This document shows, in pieces, positions 1 through 5,683 of a stretch of DNA of 8,110 bases (positions within the stretch are counted from its first letter, which is position 1; each line of letters opens with the position of its first letter). Location: the NCBI GenBank assembly GCA_028682845.1, contig JAJRAT010000096.1:1-8110 (forward strand), in the 5' to 3' direction. The notes beneath the pieces are model-generated. The model was not told where the DNA came from. It saw only the letters and a program-made list of their open reading frames with translations, and searched no databases. The stretch is from Methanothrix sp. (GTDB taxonomy: Archaea > Halobacteriota > Methanosarcinia > Methanotrichales > Methanotrichaceae). The translations under genes were made by a program, and so were the position numbers.

Positions 1-1
1 C

Positions 2-727
2 GCATTTCCCTGCAACATATCCCTGGACCGCGCGGCTGCACACTATACTCCTGCACCCAAGGATGAGCGCTGCTTTGGCGAGAACATGGTCAAGCTGGAT
101 GTAGGTGTGCATGTGGACGGCTACATAGCGGATGCGGCCATCACCATCGACCTGGGCGGCCACCCCGAACTTGTGGAAGCTTCCCGCGCGGCCCTTGATG
201 CAGCGCTGAAGATGATCCGCCCCGGCATCAATACCTCTCAAATCGGGTCCGTCATCGAAGAGACCATTCTCGGATTCGGCTACAAGCCCGTGTCCAATCT
301 GACCGGCCACGGCCTCTCCAGATATGAAGCGCATGATGATCCCATCATACCGAACAGGGCGATGGAAAAGGGCGTCATCCTGAAAGAAGGAGATGTCATT
401 GCCATCGAGCCCTTCGCCACGAACGGCTCGGGCAGAATAAGCGAAGCGCCCATCAACGAGATTTACGGTTTTTCCGCTTCAAGGCCGGTGCGGCTGCCCC
501 AGGCCCGCGAACTGATGCGCCAGATCCGGGAGAATTATAAAACGCTTCCCTTCGCCAGACGCTGGCTGAAGGGCGAGAGGGCGGAATATGCTCTGATGCA
601 ACTGTTGCGCAGCGGCGCGGTGCACACCTACCCGGTGCTCTGGGAGGTGGAAGGAGCTTTGGTCTCCCAGGCAGAGCATACCGTGGTGATCTTAGAGGAT
701 GGATGTGAGGTAACAACCCGGCCCTAA
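2..727 (+). CDS. map: Methionine aminopeptidase, archaeal type II (5'-truncated by window edge)
   Basis: Removes the initiator methionine from nascent cytosolic proteins using a two-metal centre. The reading frame is open from base 2, so the gene starts outside the window; 241 residues are visible, and the ATG at 86 is internal. The N-terminal visible part reads AFPCNISL...AAHYTP, a family hallmark containing the substrate-side His. Counting from the internal Met at 86, the metal ligands are Asp5 and Asp16 (LDVGVHVDGYIAD), His75 (TGHG), Glu109 (IEPF) and Glu197 (QAEHTVVI). Their spacing closely matches the D82/D93/H153/E187/E280 set of the Pyrococcus enzyme. The region between Glu109 and Glu197 carries the helical insertion that marks type II enzymes. 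Family length is about 295 residues, so roughly 50 are missing. The gene ends 115 bp from the convergent DUF2150 gene, with a T-rich tract between. Function is very likely. Confidence 0.95.
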   Translation, partial: AFPCNISLDRAAAHYTPAPKDERCFGENMVKLDVGVHVDGYIADAAITIDLGGHPELVEASRAALDAALKMIRPGINTSQIGSVIEETILGFGYKPVSNLTGHGLSRYEAHDDPIIPNRAMEKGVILKEGDVIAIEPFATNGSGRISEAPINEIYGFSASRPVRLPQARELMRQIRENYKTLPFARRWLKGERAEYALMQLLRSGAVHTYPVLWEVEGALVSQAEHTVVILEDGCEVTTRP

Positions 728-761
728 ATCATTATTCATATTACTCATAGGCCGGTTATCG

Positions 762-774
762 TTTTTTCTTTTTG
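762..774 (+). terminator. T-rich tract downstream of map
   Basis: A run of six T, one C and then five T lies 35 bp after the map stop codon, in an AT-rich convergent intergenic region. Archaeal RNA polymerase stops efficiently at such U-tracts without a strong hairpin. No stable stem is visible immediately before it, so this is a tract-only call. Confidence 0.45.
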
Positions 775-842
775 AATTTTGAATCCCTATCATTGAATCC
801 TGATCATCTTCTTTGCATTTCTTCTCGCGGCCCCGGTCGTAC

Positions 843-1439
843 CTACTCCTCTCCGGAGTCCTCGCTGCCGTCGTCATCCTTGTAGCTGTCGTCTCCGAGC
901 ATCGCCGCGCAGATGGCATCGATGCCGTCCATCAGCTCCGCCGTCATGCAGTAAGGCAGCTCGCCAAGCTCAGGGAGTGGCTCTCCGCCGATGACTCGCG
1001 CACCAACCTGGCTGAGCAGATCAAAGGCATCGTCCAGGTTCTCCTGCTGCTCGGCGGCGATGGCCCTTTGCACCAGCTCATCCAGGGGGCTCTCGCGATC
1101 AAAGTTGCCGGTGATATAGCGCTGACCGGAAACGAATACTGCTGCGAGAGACGTCTTGAGGGATTCCAGCATCAGGTCCGCATCCTCTCCCAGAGACTCA
1201 TGCTCCTGGAAGACAATCGATCTTATGTTCGCGATCTCCGTGATGGCCTCTTCGGGCGTGATGATCTCGCGCTCGCATCTGGCGATGACCTTCAGGCAGG
1301 CCAGCACCACATCGTCCATGATGTAGATGAAAACGGCACCTGTGTTCTTCTCTTCAGATTCGGTCAGCTTGAAGTTGCTGTCTTTAACCTTATTCATCCA
1401 GTTGAGCCATCGCTTCTGGGTATAGAATTCTTCTTTCAT
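843..1439 (-). CDS. DUF2150-family archaeal protein of unknown function
   Basis: A 198-residue soluble protein with no signal peptide or membrane segment. The opening MKEEFYTQKRWLNWMNKV and the mostly helical, Glu/Asp-rich body resemble the archaeal DUF2150 (PF09920) family as I remember it; no function is known to me. The last 16 residues are almost entirely acidic or Ser/Gly (DDSYKDDDGSEDSGEE), probably a disordered tail. The chosen ATG at 1439 has a GGATGAT ribosome binding site ending 7 nt upstream. An in-frame ATG at 1451 would add MIFT but sits directly on that site. The gene lies 29 nt behind cgi121 on the same strand, so the two are probably co-transcribed, suggesting a role linked to translation or tRNA modification (inference). 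Family assignment is from sequence feel, not a search. Confidence 0.75.
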   Translation of the reverse strand: MKEEFYTQKRWLNWMNKVKDSNFKLTESEEKNTGAVFIYIMDDVVLACLKVIARCEREIITPEEAITEIANIRSIVFQEHESLGEDADLMLESLKTSLAAVFVSGQRYITGNFDRESPLDELVQRAIAAEQQENLDDAFDLLSQVGARVIGGEPLPELGELPYCMTAELMDGIDAICAAMLGDDSYKDDDGSEDSGEE

Positions 1440-1446
1440 CGTAAAA

Positions 1447-1453
1447 ATCATCC
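1447..1453 (-). promoter_or_regulatory. Ribosome binding site GGATGAT deciding the DUF2150 gene start
   Basis: On the minus strand GGATGAT lies 7 nt before the ATG at 1439 and resembles the archaeal GGTGAT core. The alternative ATG at 1451 overlaps this motif and would have no usable site, which argues for the shorter protein. Confidence 0.5.
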
Positions 1454-1468
1454 ATCCTTTTTTTGCTT

Positions 1469-1978
1469 TTATCTGTACGTCTCCACCAGGGCTACCCTCT
1501 CGATGACCAGCTCTTCCACGCGGTCGATGCCCACGGCTTCAATCTCTTCTTCGGAAATATTAAAAGTCTCTTTTACGGCTTTGATTTGAAATGAACAGCC
1601 CTGTTCATCCTGCTCGATGATCCCGCTCAGCTCTTCCTTATCCGGCCACCGTCCGTCCGACTTCGAGCGAACCAGGACCAGGGCCACCCGCTCTGTGGCA
1701 TCGGAGATTCCCATGAGCATGGCCCGCTCGATCTGCCGCTCTCCTGCGGCATAGCGCAGGATCTCGACACCCGGATCTTTGGCGATGTTCCGTCCGAGGT
1801 CGAAGGCGGCAAGCGCCTTCTCTGCAGCAAAGGCGATATGCTTCTCGCTCACGACTTTGTCTGCATCCATCGCCTGGGCAATGCAGTCATGGCTGGATTG
1901 AAGGCTTCGCAAAGCCGATATCAACTCCGTCCTGTTTCGGGTGGCGGGCTTTCCGAAGAGCAGGCGAATCTCATTCAT
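1469..1978 (-). CDS. cgi121: KEOPS complex subunit Cgi121
   Basis: A 169-residue protein recognised as Cgi121 (CGI-121 family, PF08617). In KEOPS, with Kae1, Bud32 and Pcc1, it helps make N6-threonylcarbamoyladenosine at position 37 of ANN-decoding tRNAs; Cgi121 is the subunit that binds the tRNA 3' CCA end and Bud32. Visible hallmarks are the early segment with DADKVVSEKHIAFAAEKAL (residues 38-56) and the core EILRYAAGERQIERAMLMGIS (72-92), followed by a hydrophobic strand (VALVLV, 98-103). An acidic C-terminal part with NISEEEIEAVGID (140-152) follows. Length fits archaeal family members. The ATG at 1978 has no ribosome binding site, but a TATA-like box is centred 26 bp upstream, consistent with a leaderless transcript. 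It heads a two-gene unit with the DUF2150 gene; other KEOPS genes are not in the window. Confidence 0.85.
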   Translation of the reverse strand: MNEIRLLFGKPATRNRTELISALRSLQSSHDCIAQAMDADKVVSEKHIAFAAEKALAAFDLGRNIAKDPGVEILRYAAGERQIERAMLMGISDATERVALVLVRSKSDGRWPDKEELSGIIEQDEQGCSFQIKAVKETFNISEEEIEAVGIDRVEELVIERVALVETYR

Positions 1979-2000
1979 TATTGAAGATCTGGCAAGGATG

Positions 2001-2007
2001 TTTAAAA
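2001..2007 (-). promoter_or_regulatory. TATA-like box for cgi121-DUF2150 transcript
   Basis: Minus strand TTTTAAA is centred about 26 bp before the A of the cgi121 ATG, the distance from TATA box to start site usual in archaea. Transcription would start at or within a base or two of the start codon. No Shine-Dalgarno motif is present there, supporting leaderless translation. Confidence 0.5.
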
Positions 2008-2015
2008 CCTTACGG

Positions 2016-2063
2016 TCTTTATCGGCAAAATTCTTTATCGGCAGGATTCTTCATCATCCGAAT
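2016..2063. repeat. Three tandem 16-bp units upstream of the cgi121 promoter
   Basis: Units are TCTTTATCGGCAAAAT (2016-2031), TCTTTATCGGCAGGAT (2032-2047) and TCTTCATCATCCGAAT (2048-2063). The first two differ at two positions; the third keeps the ends. They lie just upstream of the TATA-like box, about 38-85 bp before the cgi121 start, where a transcription factor could bind. Whether they are an operator or a slippage product cannot be told from sequence alone. Confidence 0.65.
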
Positions 2064-2117
2064 GCGTCTGCCGCTCATCCATGAAACAAATTTTCTCTGA
2101 CATCTTGGGTTCGTTCC

Positions 2118-2167
2118 AGCAATTCTTCACGAAGGAACTCATTATCAAGCAATTCTTCATCAAGGAA
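2118..2167. repeat. 20-bp direct repeat with 30-bp period
   Basis: AGCAATTCTTCACGAAGGAA (2118-2137) recurs as AGCAATTCTTCATCAAGGAA (2148-2167), 18 of 20 identical, with 10 bp between. CTCATT at 2138-2143 is inverted as AATGAG at 2166-2171. Two copies only, in the gap between cgi121 and the coiled-coil gene. The rest of 1979-2291 is AT-rich with no open frame worth calling. Confidence 0.6.
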
Positions 2168-2251
2168 TGAGCTGCGCAAAATTATAATTCAAAGCCGATA
2201 ATATTAGCAAAAGAAGCACTCTTGGCAGTTGCAATTATAAAATCTGAGAAA

Positions 2252-2268
2252 GGGCAGGATCTCTGCCC
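2252..2268 (-). terminator. Hairpin terminator of the coiled-coil gene
   Basis: GGGCAG and CTGCCC form a perfect 6-bp stem with a 5-base loop, 23 bp after the coiled-coil gene stop on the minus strand. It is followed in that direction by TTTCTCAGATTTT. A second AT-only palindrome (AACTAA/TTAGTT, about 2275-2289) sits between stop codon and hairpin. Confidence 0.6.
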
Positions 2269-2291
2269 GTCAAAACTAATTTTTAGTTGAA

Positions 2292-3152
2292 TCAAACCAG
2301 GCCGGCACGCTGCAATCTGAGCAGATCGGCGGTGTTCAGCTTCTCGCCCTGTCTGAAGTGGGTCAGGATCTCCTCGGCCTCGCGCTTGGCAACCTCTTTG
2401 GCGCGATCTTCCTTGATATCCCGGTTCTTCTTCTTCATGCCCACTATTACCTTCTCGAAGTCGCGAACCTCTCTTTGGGTGCGGATGAACTCTTTGTGCT
2501 GTTCATCGGCGGCCTCCTGGGCCTTCACGAACTCTTTATGGGCAGCATCGGCTTCAGCGCGAGTCTGATCGGCTTCCTTGAAGGTAGCGATCATCTGGTC
2601 ATGATATTCCTGGGCCAGCTCCGCGAACCTGGTGACCTGATCATGGTGTCCGGAAGCCTCGTCTCTCATGGCCTGCGCTTCATCCAGGAGCTTTCTCAGC
2701 TCTTCGTTCTTCTCAAGCTGCTCTTTGCGGCTCCGAAACTCCGAGTGTAGGGCGGCGATCTTATCAACCAGTTGCTTCTCTTTGTCCGGGCTCAGGACTT
2801 CCGTCTGCTGCCTGAACTCCAGATGATCTATCTCCCGGCGCAAGTCTCTGATGGAGCGCTCGCCGGTGAGATTGTACTTCTTGCGGATATCGTCAATCCT
2901 TGCATAGAGCTGGTTGGTCTTCTCGTTGTACTCGTCCCTTTGCTTCTTGGCCTCAGCCACATTCTTATTGTTCTCGTCCCGCAGCTTCTTGAGCTCCTGT
3001 GCCTTATCAATCAGCTCTTTGGTGGATTTGTTGAGCTCATTTCGCTTGGCGGCCCACTTGCTCGCTTCAGCATTCAGTTGGCTGCGTCTATCCTTGAAGG
3101 CAAGGGACTCCTGCCTGAGTTTGCCTCTCTTATCTTCCAGTTCTGCCAGCAT
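2292..3152 (-). CDS. Archaeal coiled-coil protein, COG1340-like
   Basis: A 286-residue, highly charged protein predicted to be one long coiled coil. Heptad-rich Glu/Lys/Arg/Gln stretches run from about residue 2 to 265, broken around residues 92-98 (KKYNLTGERS). The central ERSIRDLRREIDHLEFRQQ and VLSPDKEKQLVDKI and the terminal GEKLNTADLLRLQ are features I associate with the archaeal COG1340 coiled-coil proteins, whose role is unknown to me; a structural or chromosome/cell-division scaffold role would be guesswork. There is no signal peptide or membrane segment. The ATG at 3152 has a GGAGGA site 10 nt upstream. The open frame extends to a TTG at 3212 (and a GTG at 3179), but those codons lie inside strong hairpins without a ribosome binding site. 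A structured leader precedes the gene and a hairpin terminator follows it. Confidence 0.85.
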   Translation of the reverse strand: MLAELEDKRGKLRQESLAFKDRRSQLNAEASKWAAKRNELNKSTKELIDKAQELKKLRDENNKNVAEAKKQRDEYNEKTNQLYARIDDIRKKYNLTGERSIRDLRREIDHLEFRQQTEVLSPDKEKQLVDKIAALHSEFRSRKEQLEKNEELRKLLDEAQAMRDEASGHHDQVTRFAELAQEYHDQMIATFKEADQTRAEADAAHKEFVKAQEAADEQHKEFIRTQREVRDFEKVIVGMKKKNRDIKEDRAKEVAKREAEEILTHFRQGEKLNTADLLRLQRAGLV

Positions 3153-3162
3153 CCCCCGTTTG

Positions 3163-3168
3163 TCCTCC
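3163..3168 (-). promoter_or_regulatory. Ribosome binding site GGAGGA for the coiled-coil gene
   Basis: GGAGGA on the minus strand, 10 nt before the ATG at 3152. It fixes the start against the upstream TTG (3212) and GTG (3179) in the same frame. Confidence 0.6.
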
Positions 3169-3172
3169 TGTT

Positions 3173-3244
3173 CCAGCACCCTTGCTGGGGTTCTAGTCCC
3201 GCTCCGGGACAAAAAACCCGGGAACCCTTCACCCGAAGGCGAAG
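3173..3244 (-). promoter_or_regulatory. Structured mRNA leader with three adjoining hairpins (candidate attenuator or cis-regulator)
   Basis: Read 5' to 3' on the minus strand, most of these 72 nt can pair. Hairpin 1 (3244-3227) is CTTCGCC-TTCG-GGTGAAG, seven pairs capped by a C(UUCG)G tetraloop; one pair is a G-U that exists only in minus-strand RNA. Helix 2 is GGGTTC (3227-3222) with GAACCC (3193-3188), enclosing GTCCCG-GAG-CGGGAC (3210-3196). Hairpin 3 (3188-3173) is CCAGCA-AGGG-TGCTGG and ends 5 nt before the ribosome binding site. Hairpin 1 and helix 2 meet at base 3227, hairpin 3 and helix 2 at 3188, so neighbours compete slightly at the edges. A T6 run (3216-3211) follows hairpin 1, as in an attenuator. 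I recognise no known riboswitch. A palindromic DNA element is the alternative. Confidence 0.5.
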
Positions 3245-3728
3245 CGCTTCTCTCACGGCACTATCCATATTGGGGTTTCAGTATGCTTATCTATCGATCC
3301 AATGATGACGCGTGTAGTATAACTATTATTTGTGCTCGAAATTATTCTTGAGCATCCTGGCTTTATTGCCATTAATGCAACCAAAAGATAACCTTCTCAT
3401 AGGATCGACAGGAACGAGCATACTATTACATATCGAGAAAACCCTTTACGTATTAATCTTTTGGTTATGCGCTCTTCTGAGCACCGGCTTTCGATTATAA
3501 TATCGCTTATAGAATCCTAAAATTTTTATGATTAAAAGTTTTATCCAGCATACAAATAATAAATGCGTTTATCGGTTATGGTTACCATTTTTATGCCTCG
3601 AATCCCGGTTTGTCGCGCTTGATTTCGCAGTTTTTTGCATAAAATCGGCCCCACATCCGTGAATCGATATTGCGGAGTCGCCGTTTGGTTTTGGGACAGT
3701 AGCCGCTTTCCGGTTTATCTCCACATAA

Positions 3729-3752
3729 ATGCGATCATGGATGCGATCATGG
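3729..3752. repeat. Exact 12-bp tandem duplication
   Basis: ATGCGATCATGG occurs at 3729-3740 and again immediately at 3741-3752 with no mismatch. It lies about 165-190 bp upstream of the exported-protein gene, just before the first TATA candidate, so it could be a pair of regulator sites or simple slippage. Confidence 0.75.
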
Positions 3753-3798
3753 CCGATTCAAGGGGCAAGCCCTAATATATAATCTGTTTGCAGCAATA

Positions 3799-3824
3799 CG
3801 AAACCACCCTTTAGATTTATAAAC
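3799..3824 (+). promoter_or_regulatory. Candidate BRE/TATA promoter of the exported-protein gene
   Basis: TTTATAAA at 3816-3823, preceded by an A-rich CGAAACC at 3799-3805, is the best match to an archaeal promoter; transcription would begin near 3845, giving a leader of about 70 nt. Other candidates are TAATATATAA (3773-3782) and GATATAATAG (3879-3888). The latter would start transcription at about the ribosome binding site, so it is less likely. Confidence 0.4.
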
Positions 3825-3904
3825 AGCAATCAACAGATTAAAATAGGTGAGTTGACTTAGACAATACAGGATCATTAGATATAATAGCGTTATTCGCTTT
3901 AGAT

Positions 3905-3910
3905 GGAGGG
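3905..3910 (+). promoter_or_regulatory. Ribosome binding site GGAGGG deciding a CTG start
   Basis: GGAGGG is 6 nt before the CTG at 3917 but 18 nt before the first in-frame ATG at 3929. The spacing fits only the CTG. A five-codon frame ATG GAG GGA TTG ATC TGA (3903-3920) overlaps the site and is a possible alternative explanation through re-initiation. Confidence 0.5.
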
Positions 3911-3916
3911 ATTGAT

Positions 3917-4879
3917 CTGAAGAAAGCTATGCTAGCAGTATCGATAGCGATGGTTTTAGTTGCACTTATTGGCAGTTCAATGGCCGCTCAGTCGGTGCTT
4001 TATCCGGCGACACTCGCATATCCAAATGCGTATGAAGAGAAGAATACCACATTCACTTTCGAGCAGAGCGTGCAGGGCAATGGCTATTTCATGACATACC
4101 TGTATGCCAAGGCCGGAAACGTTGCAGTGAAGAATTACGCTCACGGCAGCGGTTCCATTAACAACGAGGCCCTTCTGACCTACCAGAAGTTGAACCGTTC
4201 CACTCGCAATGCATACTCCGACTACAACGACTTCAACCAGAATTGCATCCAGTTCAAGGAAGATGTCGCCATGGTTTATGCACCCATGAGGATTGCCGTC
4301 GGAACCGGCTACTATGCCGCCAATCCAGTAGACTACAGCTCCCTGCTCAAAGAGAGGACCGAGCTGAAGAACTACCGCGCCGGCACCAGCATGTTGCACG
4401 AGGTTGAGTACGCCCATGCCCTGGATAAGGAATTGGAAGTCGTTGCCAAAGAGAAGTTCAACCACACCTATGATCCGGAATGGGTCGGTGTAGGATACTC
4501 TCAGATGAAGATCAATGAGGATGTAACGGACGGCAAGGCTCACATCGGTGTTCTGCAGGCCAATGATGATTGGACCGGTATAGACACATACCGCGATGTA
4601 AGCACACTCTCTGGCAGCAAGCAGTTCTTCGCCTGGAAGAATCCCTCCATCGAGATCGATGAGGACTACTGGGGAACCTACCACATCGAGAAGAACATGA
4701 CCCTCGAGGTACCTTACCACCTGGTTCAAAAGTCCGATGACTGGCTGCCCTGCTGCTTCGGCGGCTTCAGCGACATGTCTGCCTACGACCAGAAGATCTT
4801 CAAGTCTGCCAAGGGCGTCTTTGACTGCACCTGCTTCAAGGCACCCACCCAGGCTCAGTTCCCAAGGGTCTACAACTAA
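3917..4879 (+). CDS. Sec-exported Tyr-rich protein of unknown family, possible cell-envelope component
   Basis: I do not recognise the family. Starting at CTG 3917 gives 320 residues beginning MKKAMLAVSIAMVLVALIGS: two lysines, a hydrophobic core and a likely signal peptidase site after SMAA (residue 24). Starting at ATG 3929 loses both lysines and leaves the GGAGGG site 18 nt away. The mature part has no membrane anchor. It is rich in Tyr (about 24 in all) and Asn, has four N-glycosylation sequons (NTT, NRS, NHT, NMT) and five cysteines, four of them near the end (LPCCFGGF and FDCTCF), suggesting disulfides or metal binding. Codons are strongly biased to AAG, GAG, ATC, AAC and TAC, implying high expression. 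It is monocistronic, with a long upstream region and a strong terminator. A surface or sheath protein is a reasonable guess if the host is Methanothrix; nothing in the sequence proves it. Confidence 0.85.
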   Translation: MKKAMLAVSIAMVLVALIGSSMAAQSVLYPATLAYPNAYEEKNTTFTFEQSVQGNGYFMTYLYAKAGNVAVKNYAHGSGSINNEALLTYQKLNRSTRNAYSDYNDFNQNCIQFKEDVAMVYAPMRIAVGTGYYAANPVDYSSLLKERTELKNYRAGTSMLHEVEYAHALDKELEVVAKEKFNHTYDPEWVGVGYSQMKINEDVTDGKAHIGVLQANDDWTGIDTYRDVSTLSGSKQFFAWKNPSIEIDEDYWGTYHIEKNMTLEVPYHLVQKSDDWLPCCFGGFSDMSAYDQKIFKSAKGVFDCTCFKAPTQAQFPRVYN

Positions 4880-4920
4880 ATAAGGGATTTTTCCCTTATT
4901 CTTTCCTTTTATTCTTTATT
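4879..4920 (+). terminator. Strong intrinsic terminator after the exported-protein gene
   Basis: AATAAGGGA (4879-4887) and TCCCTTATT (4892-4900) form a perfect 9-bp stem with a TTTT loop, beginning at the last base of the stop codon. A T-rich tail (CTTTCCTTTTATTCTTTATT, 4901-4920) follows. It isolates this gene from mptE. Confidence 0.85.
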
Positions 4921-4980
4921 CCGTGGCTTGTTTGGCCTTATTCTATCGCTTGATTTTCGCGGCGGTACTGATTCGCTTGG

Positions 4981-4995
4981 GAAAAACCATTTATT
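4981..4995 (+). promoter_or_regulatory. BRE/TATA promoter of mptE, probably leaderless
   Basis: An A-rich BRE-like GAAAAACC (4981-4988) is followed by TTTATT (4990-4995), whose centre is about 26 bp before the ATG at 5018. No Shine-Dalgarno motif precedes that ATG, so the transcript may begin at the start codon. Confidence 0.5.
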
Positions 4996-5017
4996 GCAGG
5001 CTTGGGCAATTGTTGCC

Positions 5018-5659
5018 ATGCAATTCGCAGAATGGGAGCCAATTTACCTTGCCATTCTCTCCGATTTCGGTTTCCTGCAATCCGGGGATGAAGAAGCGGC
5101 AATATTGCTGTGCGATCTCCTTTGCGGCAGGATTTCGCCATTGTCTGCAGTGAAGGAACGAATATCCGGCCATAATGTGCTGGTCATCGGAAATGCGCCG
5201 TCGCTAGGATCGGAGCGGGATAGTCTTGATGATTTAGAACTGCGAGAGGCGGCGAGAACGATCGCAGCAGATGGAGCAACAGCAGTCCTCTTAGACCGGG
5301 GAATCATTCCGGATATCATTGTCACCGACCTTGACGGTCCGTTCGATGCCATTCTTCAGGCGAATTCGCGAGGCGCGATTGTCGTGGTGCATGCTCACGG
5401 AGACAATTTGGATGCCTTGAGGAGATGTGTGCCCAAGCTAAAAAATGTCGTAGGAACCGCGCAGTGCCGACCGCCGGACGGCCTCTGCAACTTCGGCGGA
5501 TTTACCGATGGGGATCGATGTGTCTTCCTGGCCAGGGAATTTGGAGCGGCCTCGATAAAGCTGGTTGGCTTTGACTTTGAGGACGAGAGCGTTACGCCCC
5601 GCAAGAAAAAGAAGCTGGGATGGGCAAAGAAGCTGATAGAGATGGCCATTGGTCAATAA
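5018..5659 (+). CDS. mptE: 6-hydroxymethyl-7,8-dihydropterin pyrophosphokinase (MptE, DUF115 family)
   Basis: Transfers pyrophosphate from ATP to 6-hydroxymethyl-7,8-dihydropterin, a cytosolic step towards tetrahydromethanopterin/sarcinapterin, the C1 carrier of methanogenesis. It is the archaeal DUF115-type enzyme typified by MJ1634, unrelated to bacterial FolK. Family motifs in the 213-residue product are the N-terminal FAEWEPIYLAILSDFGF (residues 3-19), GNAPSL (58-63), PDIIVTDLDG (98-107), HAHGDN (125-130), NFGGFTDGDR (158-167) and VGFDFE (183-188). A lysine cluster (196-199) lies near the end. The frame continues upstream to a TTG at 4928, but family members begin near FAEWEP, and the extension would run through the promoter. 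The gene stands alone, converging on tmk with 63 bp between. Function is well supported by motifs. Confidence 0.88.
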   Translation: MQFAEWEPIYLAILSDFGFLQSGDEEAAILLCDLLCGRISPLSAVKERISGHNVLVIGNAPSLGSERDSLDDLELREAARTIAADGATAVLLDRGIIPDIIVTDLDGPFDAILQANSRGAIVVVHAHGDNLDALRRCVPKLKNVVGTAQCRPPDGLCNFGGFTDGDRCVFLAREFGAASIKLVGFDFEDESVTPRKKKKLGWAKKLIEMAIGQ

Positions 5660-5683
5660 ATTTGGGCCGACCGAATCGGACGA

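Larger units (their letters stand above)
3290..3916. other. Long AT-rich intergenic region between divergent genes
   Basis: About 630 bp without a credible gene. It should contain the promoter of the coiled-coil gene (minus; only weak AT-rich candidates near 3310-3330) and of the exported-protein gene (plus). Open frames are under 50 codons and lack starts with ribosome binding sites. It holds one exact 12-bp tandem repeat at 3729-3752 and plus-strand TATA candidates between 3773 and 3886. No tRNA, box C/D or CRISPR structure was found. Confidence 0.6.

Noticed and set aside
813..1589. Plus-strand open frame (258 codons) across the DUF2150 gene
   Set aside because: It spans the whole DUF2150 gene and the end of cgi121 on the opposite strand; product is low in recognisable features and the minus genes have clear starts and family motifs.
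2118..2177. Possible CRISPR-like array
   Set aside because: Two imperfect copies with a 10-bp spacer, no leader and no cas genes; too short for repeat-spacer units.
3187..3210. tRNA T-arm-like GGGGTTCTAGTCCCG on the plus strand
   Set aside because: Only three stem pairs form, and the upstream sequence is the coiled-coil gene leader with no D-arm, anticodon arm or acceptor partner.
2358..3305. Plus-strand open frames opposite the coiled-coil gene with Leu-rich, membrane-like translations
   Set aside because: Reverse complement of Glu/Lys-rich coiled-coil codons gives Leu/Phe/Ser-rich nonsense; no starts with ribosome binding sites.
3300..3360. Box C-like AATGATGA as a possible box C/D guide RNA
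   Set aside because: No CUGA D or D' box follows within the needed 50-60 nt.
3607..3752. Minus-strand frame with SGYCPKTKRRLR...GRFYAKNC, looking like a zinc-binding or transposase remnant
   Set aside because: Only about 47 codons between stops, no start with a ribosome binding site and no second CxxC; too short to support a pseudogene.
3977..4729. Long minus-strand open frame (250 codons) opposite the exported-protein gene
   Set aside because: It is a shadow of a strongly codon-biased gene; its translation is rich in Val/Ile/Leu/Gly without a family motif, and it has no promoter or ribosome binding site.
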